Source: Flavobacteriia bacterium (GTDB lineage Bacteria; Bacteroidota; Bacteroidia; Flavobacteriales; Flavobacteriaceae). Taken from it: a stretch of DNA of 11,406 nt. A model generated the notes under the pieces. The model was not told the DNA's origin. It saw nothing but the letters and a program-made list of their open reading frames with translations, and searched no databases. The position numbers and the translations under genes are program-made. Location of the stretch: assembly GCA_030626085.1 (NCBI GenBank), contig DAOUPQ010000046.1:1-11406 (forward strand), read 5' to 3'. How positions within the stretch are numbered: the first letter of the stretch is position 1; every line of letters begins with the position of its first letter. Below are positions 1 through 7,179 of this stretch, piece by piece.

Positions 1-314
1 GGATATCTTTTGGCAAGATCAGGATGCATAACGTTTGTTTCTCTTATCTCATAAATCGTTATTTTTCCGTTCTCATCGGGAAACTGAATTTTATAGGTTT
101 CTTTATGATTAGAAATTTGCAATAACTCTTTTTGTAAATTTTCAATATTTAACTGATAGATCTTATACTTTTTAGGTAATTCTGATTTTTGAACATCTAT
201 GGAAGGAATGCTTGAACGGTTAATTTTTGACCAAAGATTTTTCTCTTGTGCTGCTATTTGAGCATTGACAATAAATAGAAAAAAAAACAAAAAAGTAAAG
301 TAATATTTTTTCAT
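1..314 (-). CDS. Partial secreted reprolysin-like metalloprotease (signal peptide and propeptide start)
   Basis: An open frame starts at the ATG at 314-312 and runs off the left edge, so about 104 N-terminal residues are visible and the catalytic domain is missing. Residues 1-19 (MKKYYFTFLFFFLFIVNAQ) form a typical type I signal peptide. After it come the pattern N-L-W-S-K-I, a 'PKKYKIYQLN' stretch near residue 48, a short helical segment (NIENLQKELLQ), and 'IRETNVMHPDLAKRY' at the edge. This order, ending in 'xxxVMxPxLAxxYP', is how the propeptide of large flavobacterial M12B (reprolysin-like) proteases begins; these are often exported by the type IX system and carry C-terminal adhesion or sorting domains. 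The assignment rests on recalled family resemblance and no zinc motif (HExxHxxGxxH) is visible. The gene has its own TAnnTTTG promoter and is divergent from the lipoprotein gene. A secreted protein of another type with a similar prodomain remains possible. Confidence 0.65.
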   Translation of the reverse strand, partial: MKKYYFTFLFFFLFIVNAQIAAQEKNLWSKINRSSIPSIDVQKSELPKKYKIYQLNIENLQKELLQISNHKETYKIQFPDENGKITIYEIRETNVMHPDLAKRY

Positions 315-339
315 ACAATTTAATAAAAAATCAACTCTA

Positions 340-372
340 CAAATCTATGAAAATAATTTTTAGTTTTATCAA
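340..372 (-). promoter_or_regulatory. Promoter of the leftward metalloprotease gene
   Basis: On the minus strand, TAGATTTG (347-340) fits the Bacteroidota -7 consensus TAnnTTTG exactly. A TTG (372-370) lies 22 bases upstream, within the 17-23 base spacing reported for flavobacterial -33/-7 promoters. Transcription would begin near 334 and leave a leader of about 20 bases before the ATG at 314. Confidence 0.6.
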
Positions 373-382
373 GGATACCTTT

Positions 383-390
383 TACCTTTG
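383..390 (+). promoter_or_regulatory. -7 element for the lipoprotein-ribF unit
   Basis: TACCTTTG matches the Bacteroidota -7 consensus TAnnTTTG and ends 21 bases before the ATG at 412, giving a short leader. I see no clear TTG at the -33 distance, so the upstream half is weak. It lies only 10 bases from the -33 element of the divergent gene. Confidence 0.55.
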
Positions 391-411
391 TAAATTCAAA
401 AATTTCATTTT

Positions 412-942
412 ATGCGAATTATAATTCCAATAATATTTTTGCTTTTTCTCACTTGTAAAAGTCAGCAAACAAATTCTGATAAATTACTAAGTGAAAAAAA
501 AGCAATTACCTTATTTGAAAACTGTCCTGATAACGGAAACTGCAGCATTGAAATTTTTCCCAATACTGAATTAGAAGTTAACCAAGATGAGTTTGGTAAT
601 TTATATCCTATTATCAATAAAGGTAATAAACTTATTGTAAAATATCATTATAAAAAAACACCCATTGAAAATACAGCCGACAGTAATTATTCGGAGATTA
701 TTTATTTTGAGCTCGATAATGATAAAATAAATTTAGATTTGCAAAATGAAAAATTACAAGAGGTAAAATTATTATTTGGTCGCTTGTGTTATTGTAAAGG
801 AACAACGGGTTATTTCAAAGTAAATAAAGGAAATTTACAAGTAAAAATGGATAAAGAAGAACTAATCATTAGTTTACAATTTGAAGTTAAAAAAATACCA
901 CAGATCATTCATACAATTAACGAATCAATCATTTTAAAATAA
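412..942 (+). CDS. Small conserved lipoprotein upstream of ribF
   Basis: This 176-residue protein has a short hydrophobic leader (residues 1-14) followed by Cys15 in FLTCKSQ, a Bacteroidota-style lipoprotein cleavage site (Thr at -1 is tolerated less well than Ser/Gly/Ala). The mature part is predicted to be mostly beta strand with four cysteines in two pairs: C38/C44 (CPDNGNC) and C126/C128 in the segment LLFGRLCYCKGTTGYFKV. No acidic surface-export signal follows Cys15, so a periplasmic-facing lipoprotein is the simplest guess. It lies 8 bases upstream of ribF and is probably co-transcribed with it. I recognise the protein type as a flavobacterial hypothetical that can neighbour ribF, but its function is unknown. 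The start is the first ATG after a matching promoter. Confidence 0.85.
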   Translation: MRIIIPIIFLLFLTCKSQQTNSDKLLSEKKAITLFENCPDNGNCSIEIFPNTELEVNQDEFGNLYPIINKGNKLIVKYHYKKTPIENTADSNYSEIIYFELDNDKINLDLQNEKLQEVKLLFGRLCYCKGTTGYFKVNKGNLQVKMDKEELIISLQFEVKKIPQIIHTINESIILK

Positions 943-950
943 AAGTATTT

Positions 951-1886
951 GTGAAAGTACATCATTCTATAAAAAAATTTACCGAAAAAAAACCTTTAAC
1001 AATTCTTACAATTGGAACATTTGACGGTGTACATATCGGACATCAAAAAATAATAGAACGTTTAAACCAACTCAAAACACCTGAAGGAGGCAAAAGTGCA
1101 ATTCTTACTTTCTTTCCACATCCCAGAAGGGTTTTATATAATAAAAATGAACTAAAAATACTCACTACAATTGAAGAAAAAATTCAATTGTTAGAAAAAT
1201 TCGGACTTGATCATTTAATTATTGAGCCTTTTACCAAAGAATTTTCACAATTAACTGCTGAAGAATTTGTTAAAAAAGTTTTGATCGATCATTTAAAAAC
1301 TAAAAAATTGATCATTGGTTATGATCATCAATTTGGGAAAAATAGGGAGGGTAATTTTGAACAATTACAAAAGTATAGTAAAATATTCGACTTTAAATTA
1401 GAGAAAATTCTAGCTCAAGATATTGATAATGTTGCTGTTAGTTCTACAAAAATTAGAAAAGCACTCCATAAAGGTGATATTTTAAAAGCCAACGCATATT
1501 TAGGTTATAATTATTTGTTAACCGGTAAAATAGTAAAAGGTAAAGGATTGGGACGAAAAATAAAATTTCCTACAATTAATATTCAAATTGATGAAGATCA
1601 CAAACTAATTCCTAAAACAGGCGTCTATATTGTAAAAACATCCATTGATAATAAAAATGTATTTGGCATCATGAATATTGGTTACAGACCTACCGTTAAC
1701 GGAAAGCACCAAACTATTGAGGTTCATTTATTAGATTTTCAAGAAAACCTTTACGGGAAGAAAATACAAATTGAAATATTAAACCGATTAAGAGATGAGC
1801 AAAAATTTAATTCGGTTGAAACCTTAACACAACAAATTCAAAAAGATGAATTATCAGCTAGAAAATGGCTAAAAAAACAAAGTTAA
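951..1886 (+). CDS. ribF: Bifunctional riboflavin kinase / FAD synthetase
   Basis: This cytoplasmic enzyme phosphorylates riboflavin to FMN and then adenylylates FMN to FAD. The N-terminal FMN adenylyltransferase domain shows GTFDGVHIGH (residues 22-31, the nucleotidyltransferase HxGH signature), FFPHPRR (54-60), GYDHQFGKNREG (123-134) and SSTKIR (164-169). The C-terminal riboflavin kinase domain shows GKGLGRKIKFPTIN (197-210), with the PTxN motif, then MNIGYRPTVNG (241-251) and EVHLLDF (257-263). At 311 residues it is the normal length for a bacterial bifunctional RibF. Translation starts at GTG 951: the following residues (KVHHSI) align with how the family begins, and no in-frame ATG lies nearby. 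The gene follows the lipoprotein gene by 8 bases with no promoter between them, so they likely form one transcript. It may supply FAD for the flavoprotein encoded further right, but that link is generic. Confidence 0.97.
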   Translation: MKVHHSIKKFTEKKPLTILTIGTFDGVHIGHQKIIERLNQLKTPEGGKSAILTFFPHPRRVLYNKNELKILTTIEEKIQLLEKFGLDHLIIEPFTKEFSQLTAEEFVKKVLIDHLKTKKLIIGYDHQFGKNREGNFEQLQKYSKIFDFKLEKILAQDIDNVAVSSTKIRKALHKGDILKANAYLGYNYLLTGKIVKGKGLGRKIKFPTINIQIDEDHKLIPKTGVYIVKTSIDNKNVFGIMNIGYRPTVNGKHQTIEVHLLDFQENLYGKKIQIEILNRLRDEQKFNSVETLTQQIQKDELSARKWLKKQS

Positions 1887-1927
1887 TTTTATATAAAATT
1901 ACAATCCTTCATTCACAATTCATTCCT

Positions 1928-1935
1928 TATCTTTG
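1928..1935 (+). promoter_or_regulatory. -7 element of serS
   Basis: TATCTTTG matches TAnnTTTG and lies 21 bases upstream of the ATG at 1957. The in-frame TTG at 1933 is part of this element and upstream of the expected transcription start (about 1941), so it cannot be the serS start codon. No convincing -33 TTG is seen. Confidence 0.6.
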
Positions 1936-1956
1936 CCCATTGTAAAAAAACACACC

Positions 1957-3231
1957 ATGTTAACATTGGCTTTTATTAGAGAAAATAAAGAGAATATTTT
2001 AAAAGGATTGGCCGTTAGAAATATTGCTGATGCGGAAAAAATAATCGATCAGGTTATTGAAAAAGATGCTTTGAGGAGAACTACGCAAACCAATTTGGAT
2101 AAAATTTTAGCTGAAAGTAATAAAATATCTAAAGAAATTGGCATTTTTTATAAATCAGGTGAAGTTCAAAAAGCTAATCTATTAAAAGAAAAAACCAAAC
2201 AACTCAAACAAGAAACAAAGATCTTAAGTGAAAAATTAACTATTGTTGAAACTGATCTGAATGAGCTTCTTTATCAAATACCTAATATTCCAAACCCATT
2301 AGTTCCTTCAGGAAATTCTGAAGAAGACAATGAAATTGTTTTTCAAGAAGGTGATATTCCTAAATTACACAAAAATGCTGTTCCTCACTGGGATCTTGCA
2401 AAAAAATACGATATTATTGATTTTGAATTAGGTAATAAAATTACGGGTGCAGGTTTTCCGGTTTATAAAGGTAAGGGCGCTAAATTACAGCGTGCTTTAA
2501 TTGCATATTTTTTAGATAAAAATTCTGATGCAGGTTATACCGAAGTGCAACCTCCATTATTGATCAATGAAGCTTCTGGTTTTGGTACCGGACAATTACC
2601 TGATAAAGAAGGACAAATGTATCATGTTGGGATTGATAATTTATATTTAATTCCTACAGCTGAAGTTCCAATTACAAATATTTACAGAGATGTTTTATTG
2701 AAAGAAAGTGATTTTCCAATTTGCAATACTGCATATACACCTTGTTTTCGTCGTGAAGCGGGTTCATATGGAGCAGATGTTAGAGGTTTAAACAGGCTTC
2801 ATCAATTTGATAAAGTTGAAATTGTTCGCATTGAACATCCCAAAAATTCTTATGCTGCATTAGATAAAATGATTGACCATGTAAAAGGTATTTTACAAGA
2901 ATTGGGTTTGCCATACAGGATCTTACGCTTATGCGGAGGTGATCTTGGATTTACTTCTGCCCTAACTTATGATTTTGAAGTGTTTTCTACTGCTCAAAAC
3001 AGATGGTTAGAGATTAGCTCAATTTCAAATTTTGAATCTTTTCAAGCCAATAGACTAAAATTGCGATTTAAAAATGCGGATGGCAAAAGTGAATTGGCAC
3101 ATACGCTTAATGGAAGTTCACTAGCTTTACCAAGAGTTTTAGCCGGTTTGTTAGAGAATTTTCAAACTGAAGAAGGTATCAAAATACCTGAAGTTTTGAT
3201 AAAATATACCGGGTTTGATATGATAGATTAG
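1957..3231 (+). CDS. serS: Seryl-tRNA synthetase
   Basis: This class IIa aminoacyl-tRNA synthetase charges tRNA-Ser (and tRNA-Sec where present) with serine in the cytoplasm. Starting at ATG 1957 the protein is 424 residues, the usual length, and begins MLTLAFIREN as bacterial SerRS typically does. Residues about 27-105 are the charged, Lys/Glu-rich antiparallel coiled-coil arm that grips the tRNA. The catalytic core shows the serine-binding TAEVP (234-238), motif 2 with CFRREAGSYG (263-272) and RLHQFDKVE (280-288), a WLEISSISNFESFQ segment (350-363), and motif 3 LNGSSLALPRVLAGLLEN (384-401). Motif 3 reads SSLALPR where enterobacterial enzymes have SGLAVGR; I believe this is ordinary for Bacteroidota. 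It has its own promoter and is followed by a strong hairpin. An alternative TTG start at 1933 would add eight residues but is rejected. Confidence 0.97.
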   Translation: MLTLAFIRENKENILKGLAVRNIADAEKIIDQVIEKDALRRTTQTNLDKILAESNKISKEIGIFYKSGEVQKANLLKEKTKQLKQETKILSEKLTIVETDLNELLYQIPNIPNPLVPSGNSEEDNEIVFQEGDIPKLHKNAVPHWDLAKKYDIIDFELGNKITGAGFPVYKGKGAKLQRALIAYFLDKNSDAGYTEVQPPLLINEASGFGTGQLPDKEGQMYHVGIDNLYLIPTAEVPITNIYRDVLLKESDFPICNTAYTPCFRREAGSYGADVRGLNRLHQFDKVEIVRIEHPKNSYAALDKMIDHVKGILQELGLPYRILRLCGGDLGFTSALTYDFEVFSTAQNRWLEISSISNFESFQANRLKLRFKNADGKSELAHTLNGSSLALPRVLAGLLENFQTEEGIKIPEVLIKYTGFDMID

Positions 3232-3240
3232 AACATAAAA

Positions 3241-3274
3241 AAAGTTTTAGTTGAATTACTTCAACTAAAACTTT
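3241..3274. terminator. Bidirectional terminator hairpin after serS
   Basis: A perfect 15-bp inverted repeat (AAAGTTTTAGTTGAA at 3241-3255 and its complement at 3260-3274) encloses a 4-base loop TTAC. It begins 9 bases after the serS stop. On the plus strand it is followed by an A/T-rich run containing TTTTT, and on the minus strand by TTTTATG. It can therefore also end the convergent small gene at 3312. Confidence 0.85.
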
Positions 3275-3311
3275 ATAAATTTTTCCACTATAATCTTTAT
3301 ACTTTATAAGA

Positions 3312-3446
3312 CTACGAAGTTTCAATCAATCTTTTATAATGATTCATCGCTTTAAGATCTTGATAATAAGCATTAATCTGACCTTTTTTCATATGTTTTT
3401 TAGCATTTTGTTTTGCTTTTTCGTAAAATTTAGCTACTTCGATCAT
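3312..3446 (-). CDS. Small hypothetical protein, 44 residues
   Basis: An ATG at 3446-3444 opens a 44-codon frame ending at TAG (3314-3312). The product starts MIEVAKFYEKAKQNAKKHM, continues with KKGQINAYYQDLKAMNHYKR and ends LIETS. It is basic, has no signal peptide or cysteine, and looks like two amphipathic helices around a KGQINAYYQDL turn. The codons use the same A/T-rich pattern as the neighbours, and the stop lies 38 bases from a hairpin correctly placed to terminate it. I recall similar tiny proteins with an 'xxGxINAYxxxL' core in flavobacteria, but cannot name a family or function. No exact -7 promoter was found upstream (about 3450-3540), where the DNA is very A/T-rich. The composition argues for a real gene; a chance frame is not excluded. 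Confidence 0.7.
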   Translation of the reverse strand: MIEVAKFYEKAKQNAKKHMKKGQINAYYQDLKAMNHYKRLIETS

Positions 3447-3640
3447 AATGTTATTTTTTGAGTTATTGTTAAATCGCTATATATTTATAGACAGCGTATT
3501 TCAATTAACGTTACATTTTGTTATTTATTTTATTAAAACTTTAACATTTCATAAAAATTATTATTTGATAATGAAAATTGATGTCGTAATTTTAAGTTTT
3601 TAATTCTAATCCTTTTATCTATTTTTCTTTACTTTACAAC
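3447..3640. other. A/T-rich intergenic space, divergent promoter region
   Basis: This 194-base space separates the divergent 44-codon gene and the TPR gene. It must hold start signals for both, but no exact TAnnTTTG element is found on either strand; the nearest plus-strand candidate, TACTTTAC, is poor. No open frame or clear inverted repeat is seen. Confidence 0.5.
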
Positions 3641-5425
3641 ATGCAAAAAATCATTTTTGTTTTTCTCTTGTTTTTTTCCACTTCGGTTTTAGCACAAAAA
3701 CCGGAGTTGGCATATTCATATTATCGAAATAGTGAATATGAAAAAGCAATAATGCTATATAAACCTTTGCATGAAAAAAATAAGATAAGACGTGATTATT
3801 TTAAGTACCTGCTCACTTGCTACCAACAAACTGAAAATTTTGATATAGCTACTGCTTTAATTGAACAGCAAATGCAAGGTTTTCCAAACTTAAAATATCT
3901 GAATATTGAATTGGGTTATAATTATCAATTACAAGATCAACACGAAAAGGCAAAAGAATACTATGATACTGCCTTAAATTTAATAAAGACCAATCCTAAT
4001 CTTGTGTACACTATTGGTCAGTCTTTTAGAGAAAATCACTTACTGGATTACGCACTAAAGAGCTATCAAACAGCGATATCTATAAATCCTAAATTAAATA
4101 CTAAAATACAACTTGCACAAATTTATGGCGAAAAAGGAGAGCTTGAAAATATGTTCAATTCTTACCTCGATCTAATCGAAAAAAATGAAAAATATCAACC
4201 AACTGTGCAAAGATATATCGGACAATTTATAACTGATGATTCTTATAATAAAAATAATTTATTGTTTAAAAAGTTATTGCTTCAGCGATCTATCAACAAT
4301 CCTAAAAATTCTTATAACTCATTATTGAGCTGGCTGTATATACAGCAAGATCAATATAGCAAGGCTTTGATACAAGAAAAATCAGTTTACATTAGAAGTC
4401 ATAATAATATTGACAAGATTATTGAAATCGGAAAACTTGCTTATGACAATAAAGATCTTATAACCACAACAAAGGCTTTTCAATTTATCATTGATAATCC
4501 TTCAAATAAAAGTGATCTAATTGAAGCACACAATTATCTAATTCAAACTCAAATAGTGAATGCTGTTTCAGATAAAGATCTCGATATAATCAAACTGCAA
4601 TTTCATGAACTTTTTAAGGAATATGGAATAAATAGCACTACCATTGATCTGCAACTTTCTTATGCTGATTTTTTAACTTTTCAACTACACCAACCAAAAA
4701 AAGCTATTGAAATTCTTAAGAAAGCCCAGGTATTTGCTAGATCTACTCTTCAGAAAGGATCCATAAAAATTAAACAAGCTGATATTCTGGTTTATACCAA
4801 TCAGTTTAATCAGGCACTCATATTATATTCTCAAGTTCAAACCGATTTAAAAAATAGTGTTTTAGCTCATAAAGCTCGATTTAAAGTAGCCCAAACCTCT
4901 TATTTTAAAGGCGATTTTGAATGGGCGCAAACACAACTTAAAGTTTTAAAATCATCAACTTCACAACTGATAGCCAATGATGCTTTGGATCTAAGTTTGA
5001 TAATAACCAACAGTTCTGAAAAAGATTCTGTACAAAAAGCATTAAAAATGTATGCTGCTGCAGAATTACTTTCATATCAAAATAAAGATCAACAAGCTAT
5101 TGATACGTTAAATGTGGTTTTACTGAATTTTAAAGGTCATCCTATTGAAGACGATGCCCTCTTTAAACAGGCTGAATTATTTATAAAAACAAAAAATACA
5201 GAATTAGCAGAAAATAATTATTTAAAAATAATTGAAATCAATAAAAAAAGTGTTTTGGCTGATGATGCCCATTATATGTTAGCTAAATTATATCAAAATC
5301 AACTCTATGATCCTAAAAAAGCTAAAGAATTCTTCCAAAAAATAATTTTCAATTACCCTTCCAGTATCTATTTAGTTAATGCAAGAAAACAATTTAGAAT
5401 TTTAAGAGGAGATAATATTCAATAG
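3641..5425 (+). CDS. Exported tetratricopeptide-repeat protein
   Basis: This 594-residue protein starts with a clear signal peptide (residues 1-19, MQKIIFVFLLFFSTSVLAQ) with likely cleavage at the Ala-Gln site, so it acts in the periplasm. The rest is almost wholly helical repeats. N-terminal TPR-like units appear at about 22-47 (AYSYYRNSEYEKAIMLY), 86-115 (LGYNYQLQDQHEKAKEYY) and 120-152 (ALKSYQTAISINP). C-terminal units of the BamD/YbgF-like kind lie at about 505-585 (DALFKQAELFIKTKNTELAE, then DDAHYMLAKLYQNQLYDP), ending in a 'YPSSIYLVNARKQFRIL' cap. No enzymatic domain or second membrane segment is visible, so a scaffold role in envelope assembly is the reasonable guess. It stands alone between a divergent small gene and a convergent operon. 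The first ATG is used; an upstream start would lose the signal peptide. Confidence 0.9.
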   Translation: MQKIIFVFLLFFSTSVLAQKPELAYSYYRNSEYEKAIMLYKPLHEKNKIRRDYFKYLLTCYQQTENFDIATALIEQQMQGFPNLKYLNIELGYNYQLQDQHEKAKEYYDTALNLIKTNPNLVYTIGQSFRENHLLDYALKSYQTAISINPKLNTKIQLAQIYGEKGELENMFNSYLDLIEKNEKYQPTVQRYIGQFITDDSYNKNNLLFKKLLLQRSINNPKNSYNSLLSWLYIQQDQYSKALIQEKSVYIRSHNNIDKIIEIGKLAYDNKDLITTTKAFQFIIDNPSNKSDLIEAHNYLIQTQIVNAVSDKDLDIIKLQFHELFKEYGINSTTIDLQLSYADFLTFQLHQPKKAIEILKKAQVFARSTLQKGSIKIKQADILVYTNQFNQALILYSQVQTDLKNSVLAHKARFKVAQTSYFKGDFEWAQTQLKVLKSSTSQLIANDALDLSLIITNSSEKDSVQKALKMYAAAELLSYQNKDQQAIDTLNVVLLNFKGHPIEDDALFKQAELFIKTKNTELAENNYLKIIEINKKSVLADDAHYMLAKLYQNQLYDPKKAKEFFQKIIFNYPSSIYLVNARKQFRILRGDNIQ

Positions 5426-5480
5426 CGTTCAATAAATATAAAATATCATTTAAAATAAATTCTAAGCAATCGAAATAGTA

Positions 5481-5520
5481 AGGGTTTGACTAATATTCAT
5501 CTTAATAATAGTCAAACCCT
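5481..5520. terminator. Bidirectional hairpin between convergent genes
   Basis: A perfect 12-bp inverted repeat, AGGGTTTGACTA (5481-5492) with TAGTCAAACCCT (5509-5520), encloses a 16-base A/T-rich loop. It lies 55 bases after the TPR gene stop and 31 bases from the stop of the leftward NifX-like gene, as expected for a shared terminator. Neither side has a strong T-run, so it may act more as an mRNA-end stabiliser than as a classic intrinsic terminator. Confidence 0.65.
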
Positions 5521-5551
5521 GATGAAAAAGTTAAAAATCTTAGTTAATAGA

Positions 5552-5944
5552 TTATTCTGAACCTTTTAAAAATTCATCAATTGCTTCTTCAATATCAATT
5601 TTTTTTGTCAATTGATATTTTAAACCCGATTCTATTAAATCACCTTTCATATATTTACCCACTCTTCCCACTAAAAGAACGTCAACATTTTTGAGTAATT
5701 CCATAATATCAGAATGAGAATGTTGTCTTTCTCCCTGGCCTTTTCCATGACCATGACCATGCTCTTGCCCATGTCCATGTCCATGTCCATGGTCATGATC
5801 ATCATCGTCGTGTTCATGTGTATTTTTTATATAATCGATATTTTTAATTTTACTGTTTTCAATCTCATAAACAGCAAATTCTTCACATCTACCTGTTCGT
5901 TTGGCAATTGTTTTTCTGTCGTTTGTTGGAAATGATAATTTCAT
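5552..5944 (-). CDS. NifX/NifB-type (COG1433) cluster-binding protein with His-rich insertion
   Basis: This 130-residue cytoplasmic protein matches the dinitrogenase iron-molybdenum cofactor-binding fold (Nitro_FeMo-Co). The N-terminal part reads MKLSFPTNDRKTIAKRTGRC followed by FAVYEIENSKIKNIDYIKN; the C-terminal part reads DIMELLKNVDVLLVGRVGKY, then DLIESGLKYQLTKKIDIEEA. Between them, residues 43-77 are a low-complexity stretch with 12 histidines, mostly His-Gly repeats after an HEHDDDDHDH start. Short His-rich insertions occur in this family, but this one makes up a quarter of the protein. The usual 'HFGR' motif is replaced by RTGR, and Cys20 is the only cysteine. No nitrogenase gene is present, so the protein more likely binds or stores a metal or metal-sulfur cluster than builds FeMo-co. 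It is the last gene of the leftward unit, 37 bases after the SQR-like gene. Confidence 0.9.
   Translation of the reverse strand: MKLSFPTNDRKTIAKRTGRCEEFAVYEIENSKIKNIDYIKNTHEHDDDDHDHGHGHGHGQEHGHGHGKGQGERQHSHSDIMELLKNVDVLLVGRVGKYMKGDLIESGLKYQLTKKIDIEEAIDEFLKGSE
5745..5800. repeat. Imperfect CATGNC hexamer repeat encoding His-Gly
   Basis: The plus strand shows near-tandem hexamers (CCATGA, CCATGT and variants) that encode the alternating His-Gly residues of the NifX-like protein on the minus strand. The six-base unit keeps frame, so slipped-strand mispairing would lengthen or shorten the metal-binding stretch by His-Gly pairs without breaking the gene. Confidence 0.75.
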
Positions 5945-5981
5945 GTTTTTTAAATTTTAATTTTTATTAGATTTATTCAAT

Positions 5982-7175
5982 TTACATACCCGGAATTCTT
6001 GGAATTTTTTTCAATTTTGAATTTTTAAAATACCAACCCCATCCTTTTTTCATCCAGTGCCCTATAACTGGGAGTGGAAATATTACTTCTTTATCATGGT
6101 TTCTATACACAAAGGCAGCACCATCACCACTATCCATAACACATAGAATATTTAAATGTTCTTTATATCCTTTTCTTTTTTCAGAACCTTTCTCTTTTTC
6201 AACAATATTGAAAACAAGATTTCTTGCCATTACTTCAGCGATATGTCCTTGTTTTGCTTTCCATCCCGGCCCCTCTAAAGCTGAAGAATCACCAACTGCA
6301 TAAACATGAGTTTTGCTAAGTTTTTCACCTTCATCAAATTGTACTTCCTGATAGTCGTCAATCTTTACAAATCCAGCTTCTGATAGTGGAAGATCCGAAG
6401 CATTGTAGAATATATCATGACCTTGCAATGCAGGAATATACATGGTATAATCGCTGTGTAATTTTGTATTGTCTGTAAATTCTATTCCGTCTGAAACAAA
6501 TTGTTTGATTGGTTTACCGATATGTTTATCAATTTTTAATCGATGATAGTAAGCATCCATAAATTCGGGTGCTTTTTCACCCATTTTTGCACCTGGATTT
6601 TCTACAGGAGAAAAGAATATCAACTTAAATTTATTGCGTTTATGATGTTTTTTTAAATAATTATCTACATTAAATAAGAGCTCAAAAGCAGGTCCTCCCC
6701 TAACAGCACTTTTATCAAGTGAATTTCCGCCAAATCCCATGGCAATGGTACCTCCTCCTTTTGCAATTAGAACATCTAATTCATCTCTAAGTTGTATGGC
6801 TTCTGAAGGCTCTCCGCATATAGACATAAAATTTTCTCGTCCTTTATATTTGCGTTTTCCGGCTCCCAGAGCGATGATGAGGTGATCATAGCCGGAGAAT
6901 TCTTCATTTTTACAAATAACAATTCCTTGTTTGGCCTTAATTTCAATAATTTCGTCTTTTACCCATTTAAATCCGTGTGCTTTAGATAAAGATATCATAG
7001 GAATACAAACATCATCAAACTTGATTTTTTTTACCGGTACCCAAATCGATGTCGGGAAAACGTATAAATAAGCCCTGTTACTAATTAATGTAACTTCAAA
7101 TTTTTCTCTTCTTAAATAGATTGCTGCTTCAACTCCAGCAAAACCGCCTCCTAATATTAATGCTTTTTTCCCCAT
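5982..7175 (-). CDS. Sulfide:quinone oxidoreductase-like FAD/NAD-binding protein
   Basis: This 397-residue flavoprotein belongs to the two-dinucleotide-binding-domain group and looks most like sulfide:quinone oxidoreductases, which oxidise sulfide to sulfur and pass electrons to the quinone pool. Seen: the N-terminal FAD Rossmann motif ALILGGGFAGVEAA (residues 5-18), an IALGAG stretch (101-106), the C-terminal FAD motif VYAVGDSSAL (291-300), then PGWKAKQGHIAEVMA (303-317), where family members contact the quinone or flavin. Cys120 (MSICGEPSEA) and Cys345 (LNILCVMD) sit where the first and third redox cysteines of SQRs are expected; the middle cysteine (around 150-180) is absent. The C-terminal tail (GHWMKKGWGWYFKN onward) is aromatic and basic, as in monotopic membrane association. 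No signal peptide is present. The start lies 4 bases after the receptor stop, implying co-transcription. A different quinone or persulfide reductase activity is possible. Confidence 0.85.
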   Translation of the reverse strand: MGKKALILGGGFAGVEAAIYLRREKFEVTLISNRAYLYVFPTSIWVPVKKIKFDDVCIPMISLSKAHGFKWVKDEIIEIKAKQGIVICKNEEFSGYDHLIIALGAGKRKYKGRENFMSICGEPSEAIQLRDELDVLIAKGGGTIAMGFGGNSLDKSAVRGGPAFELLFNVDNYLKKHHKRNKFKLIFFSPVENPGAKMGEKAPEFMDAYYHRLKIDKHIGKPIKQFVSDGIEFTDNTKLHSDYTMYIPALQGHDIFYNASDLPLSEAGFVKIDDYQEVQFDEGEKLSKTHVYAVGDSSALEGPGWKAKQGHIAEVMARNLVFNIVEKEKGSEKRKGYKEHLNILCVMDSGDGAAFVYRNHDKEVIFPLPVIGHWMKKGWGWYFKNSKLKKIPRIPGM

Positions 7176-7179
7176 TGTT

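Noticed and set aside
5714..5935. Plus-strand open frame of 73 codons rich in Met-Ser
   Set aside because: It is the antisense of the His-Gly repeat in the NifX-like gene, which produces MSMSM; the composition is a by-product of the repeat.
5552..5944. Idea of a nitrogenase cofactor locus based on the NifX-like protein
   Set aside because: COG1433 proteins are widespread outside nitrogen fixers, and no nifHDKEN or NifB radical-SAM gene is present.
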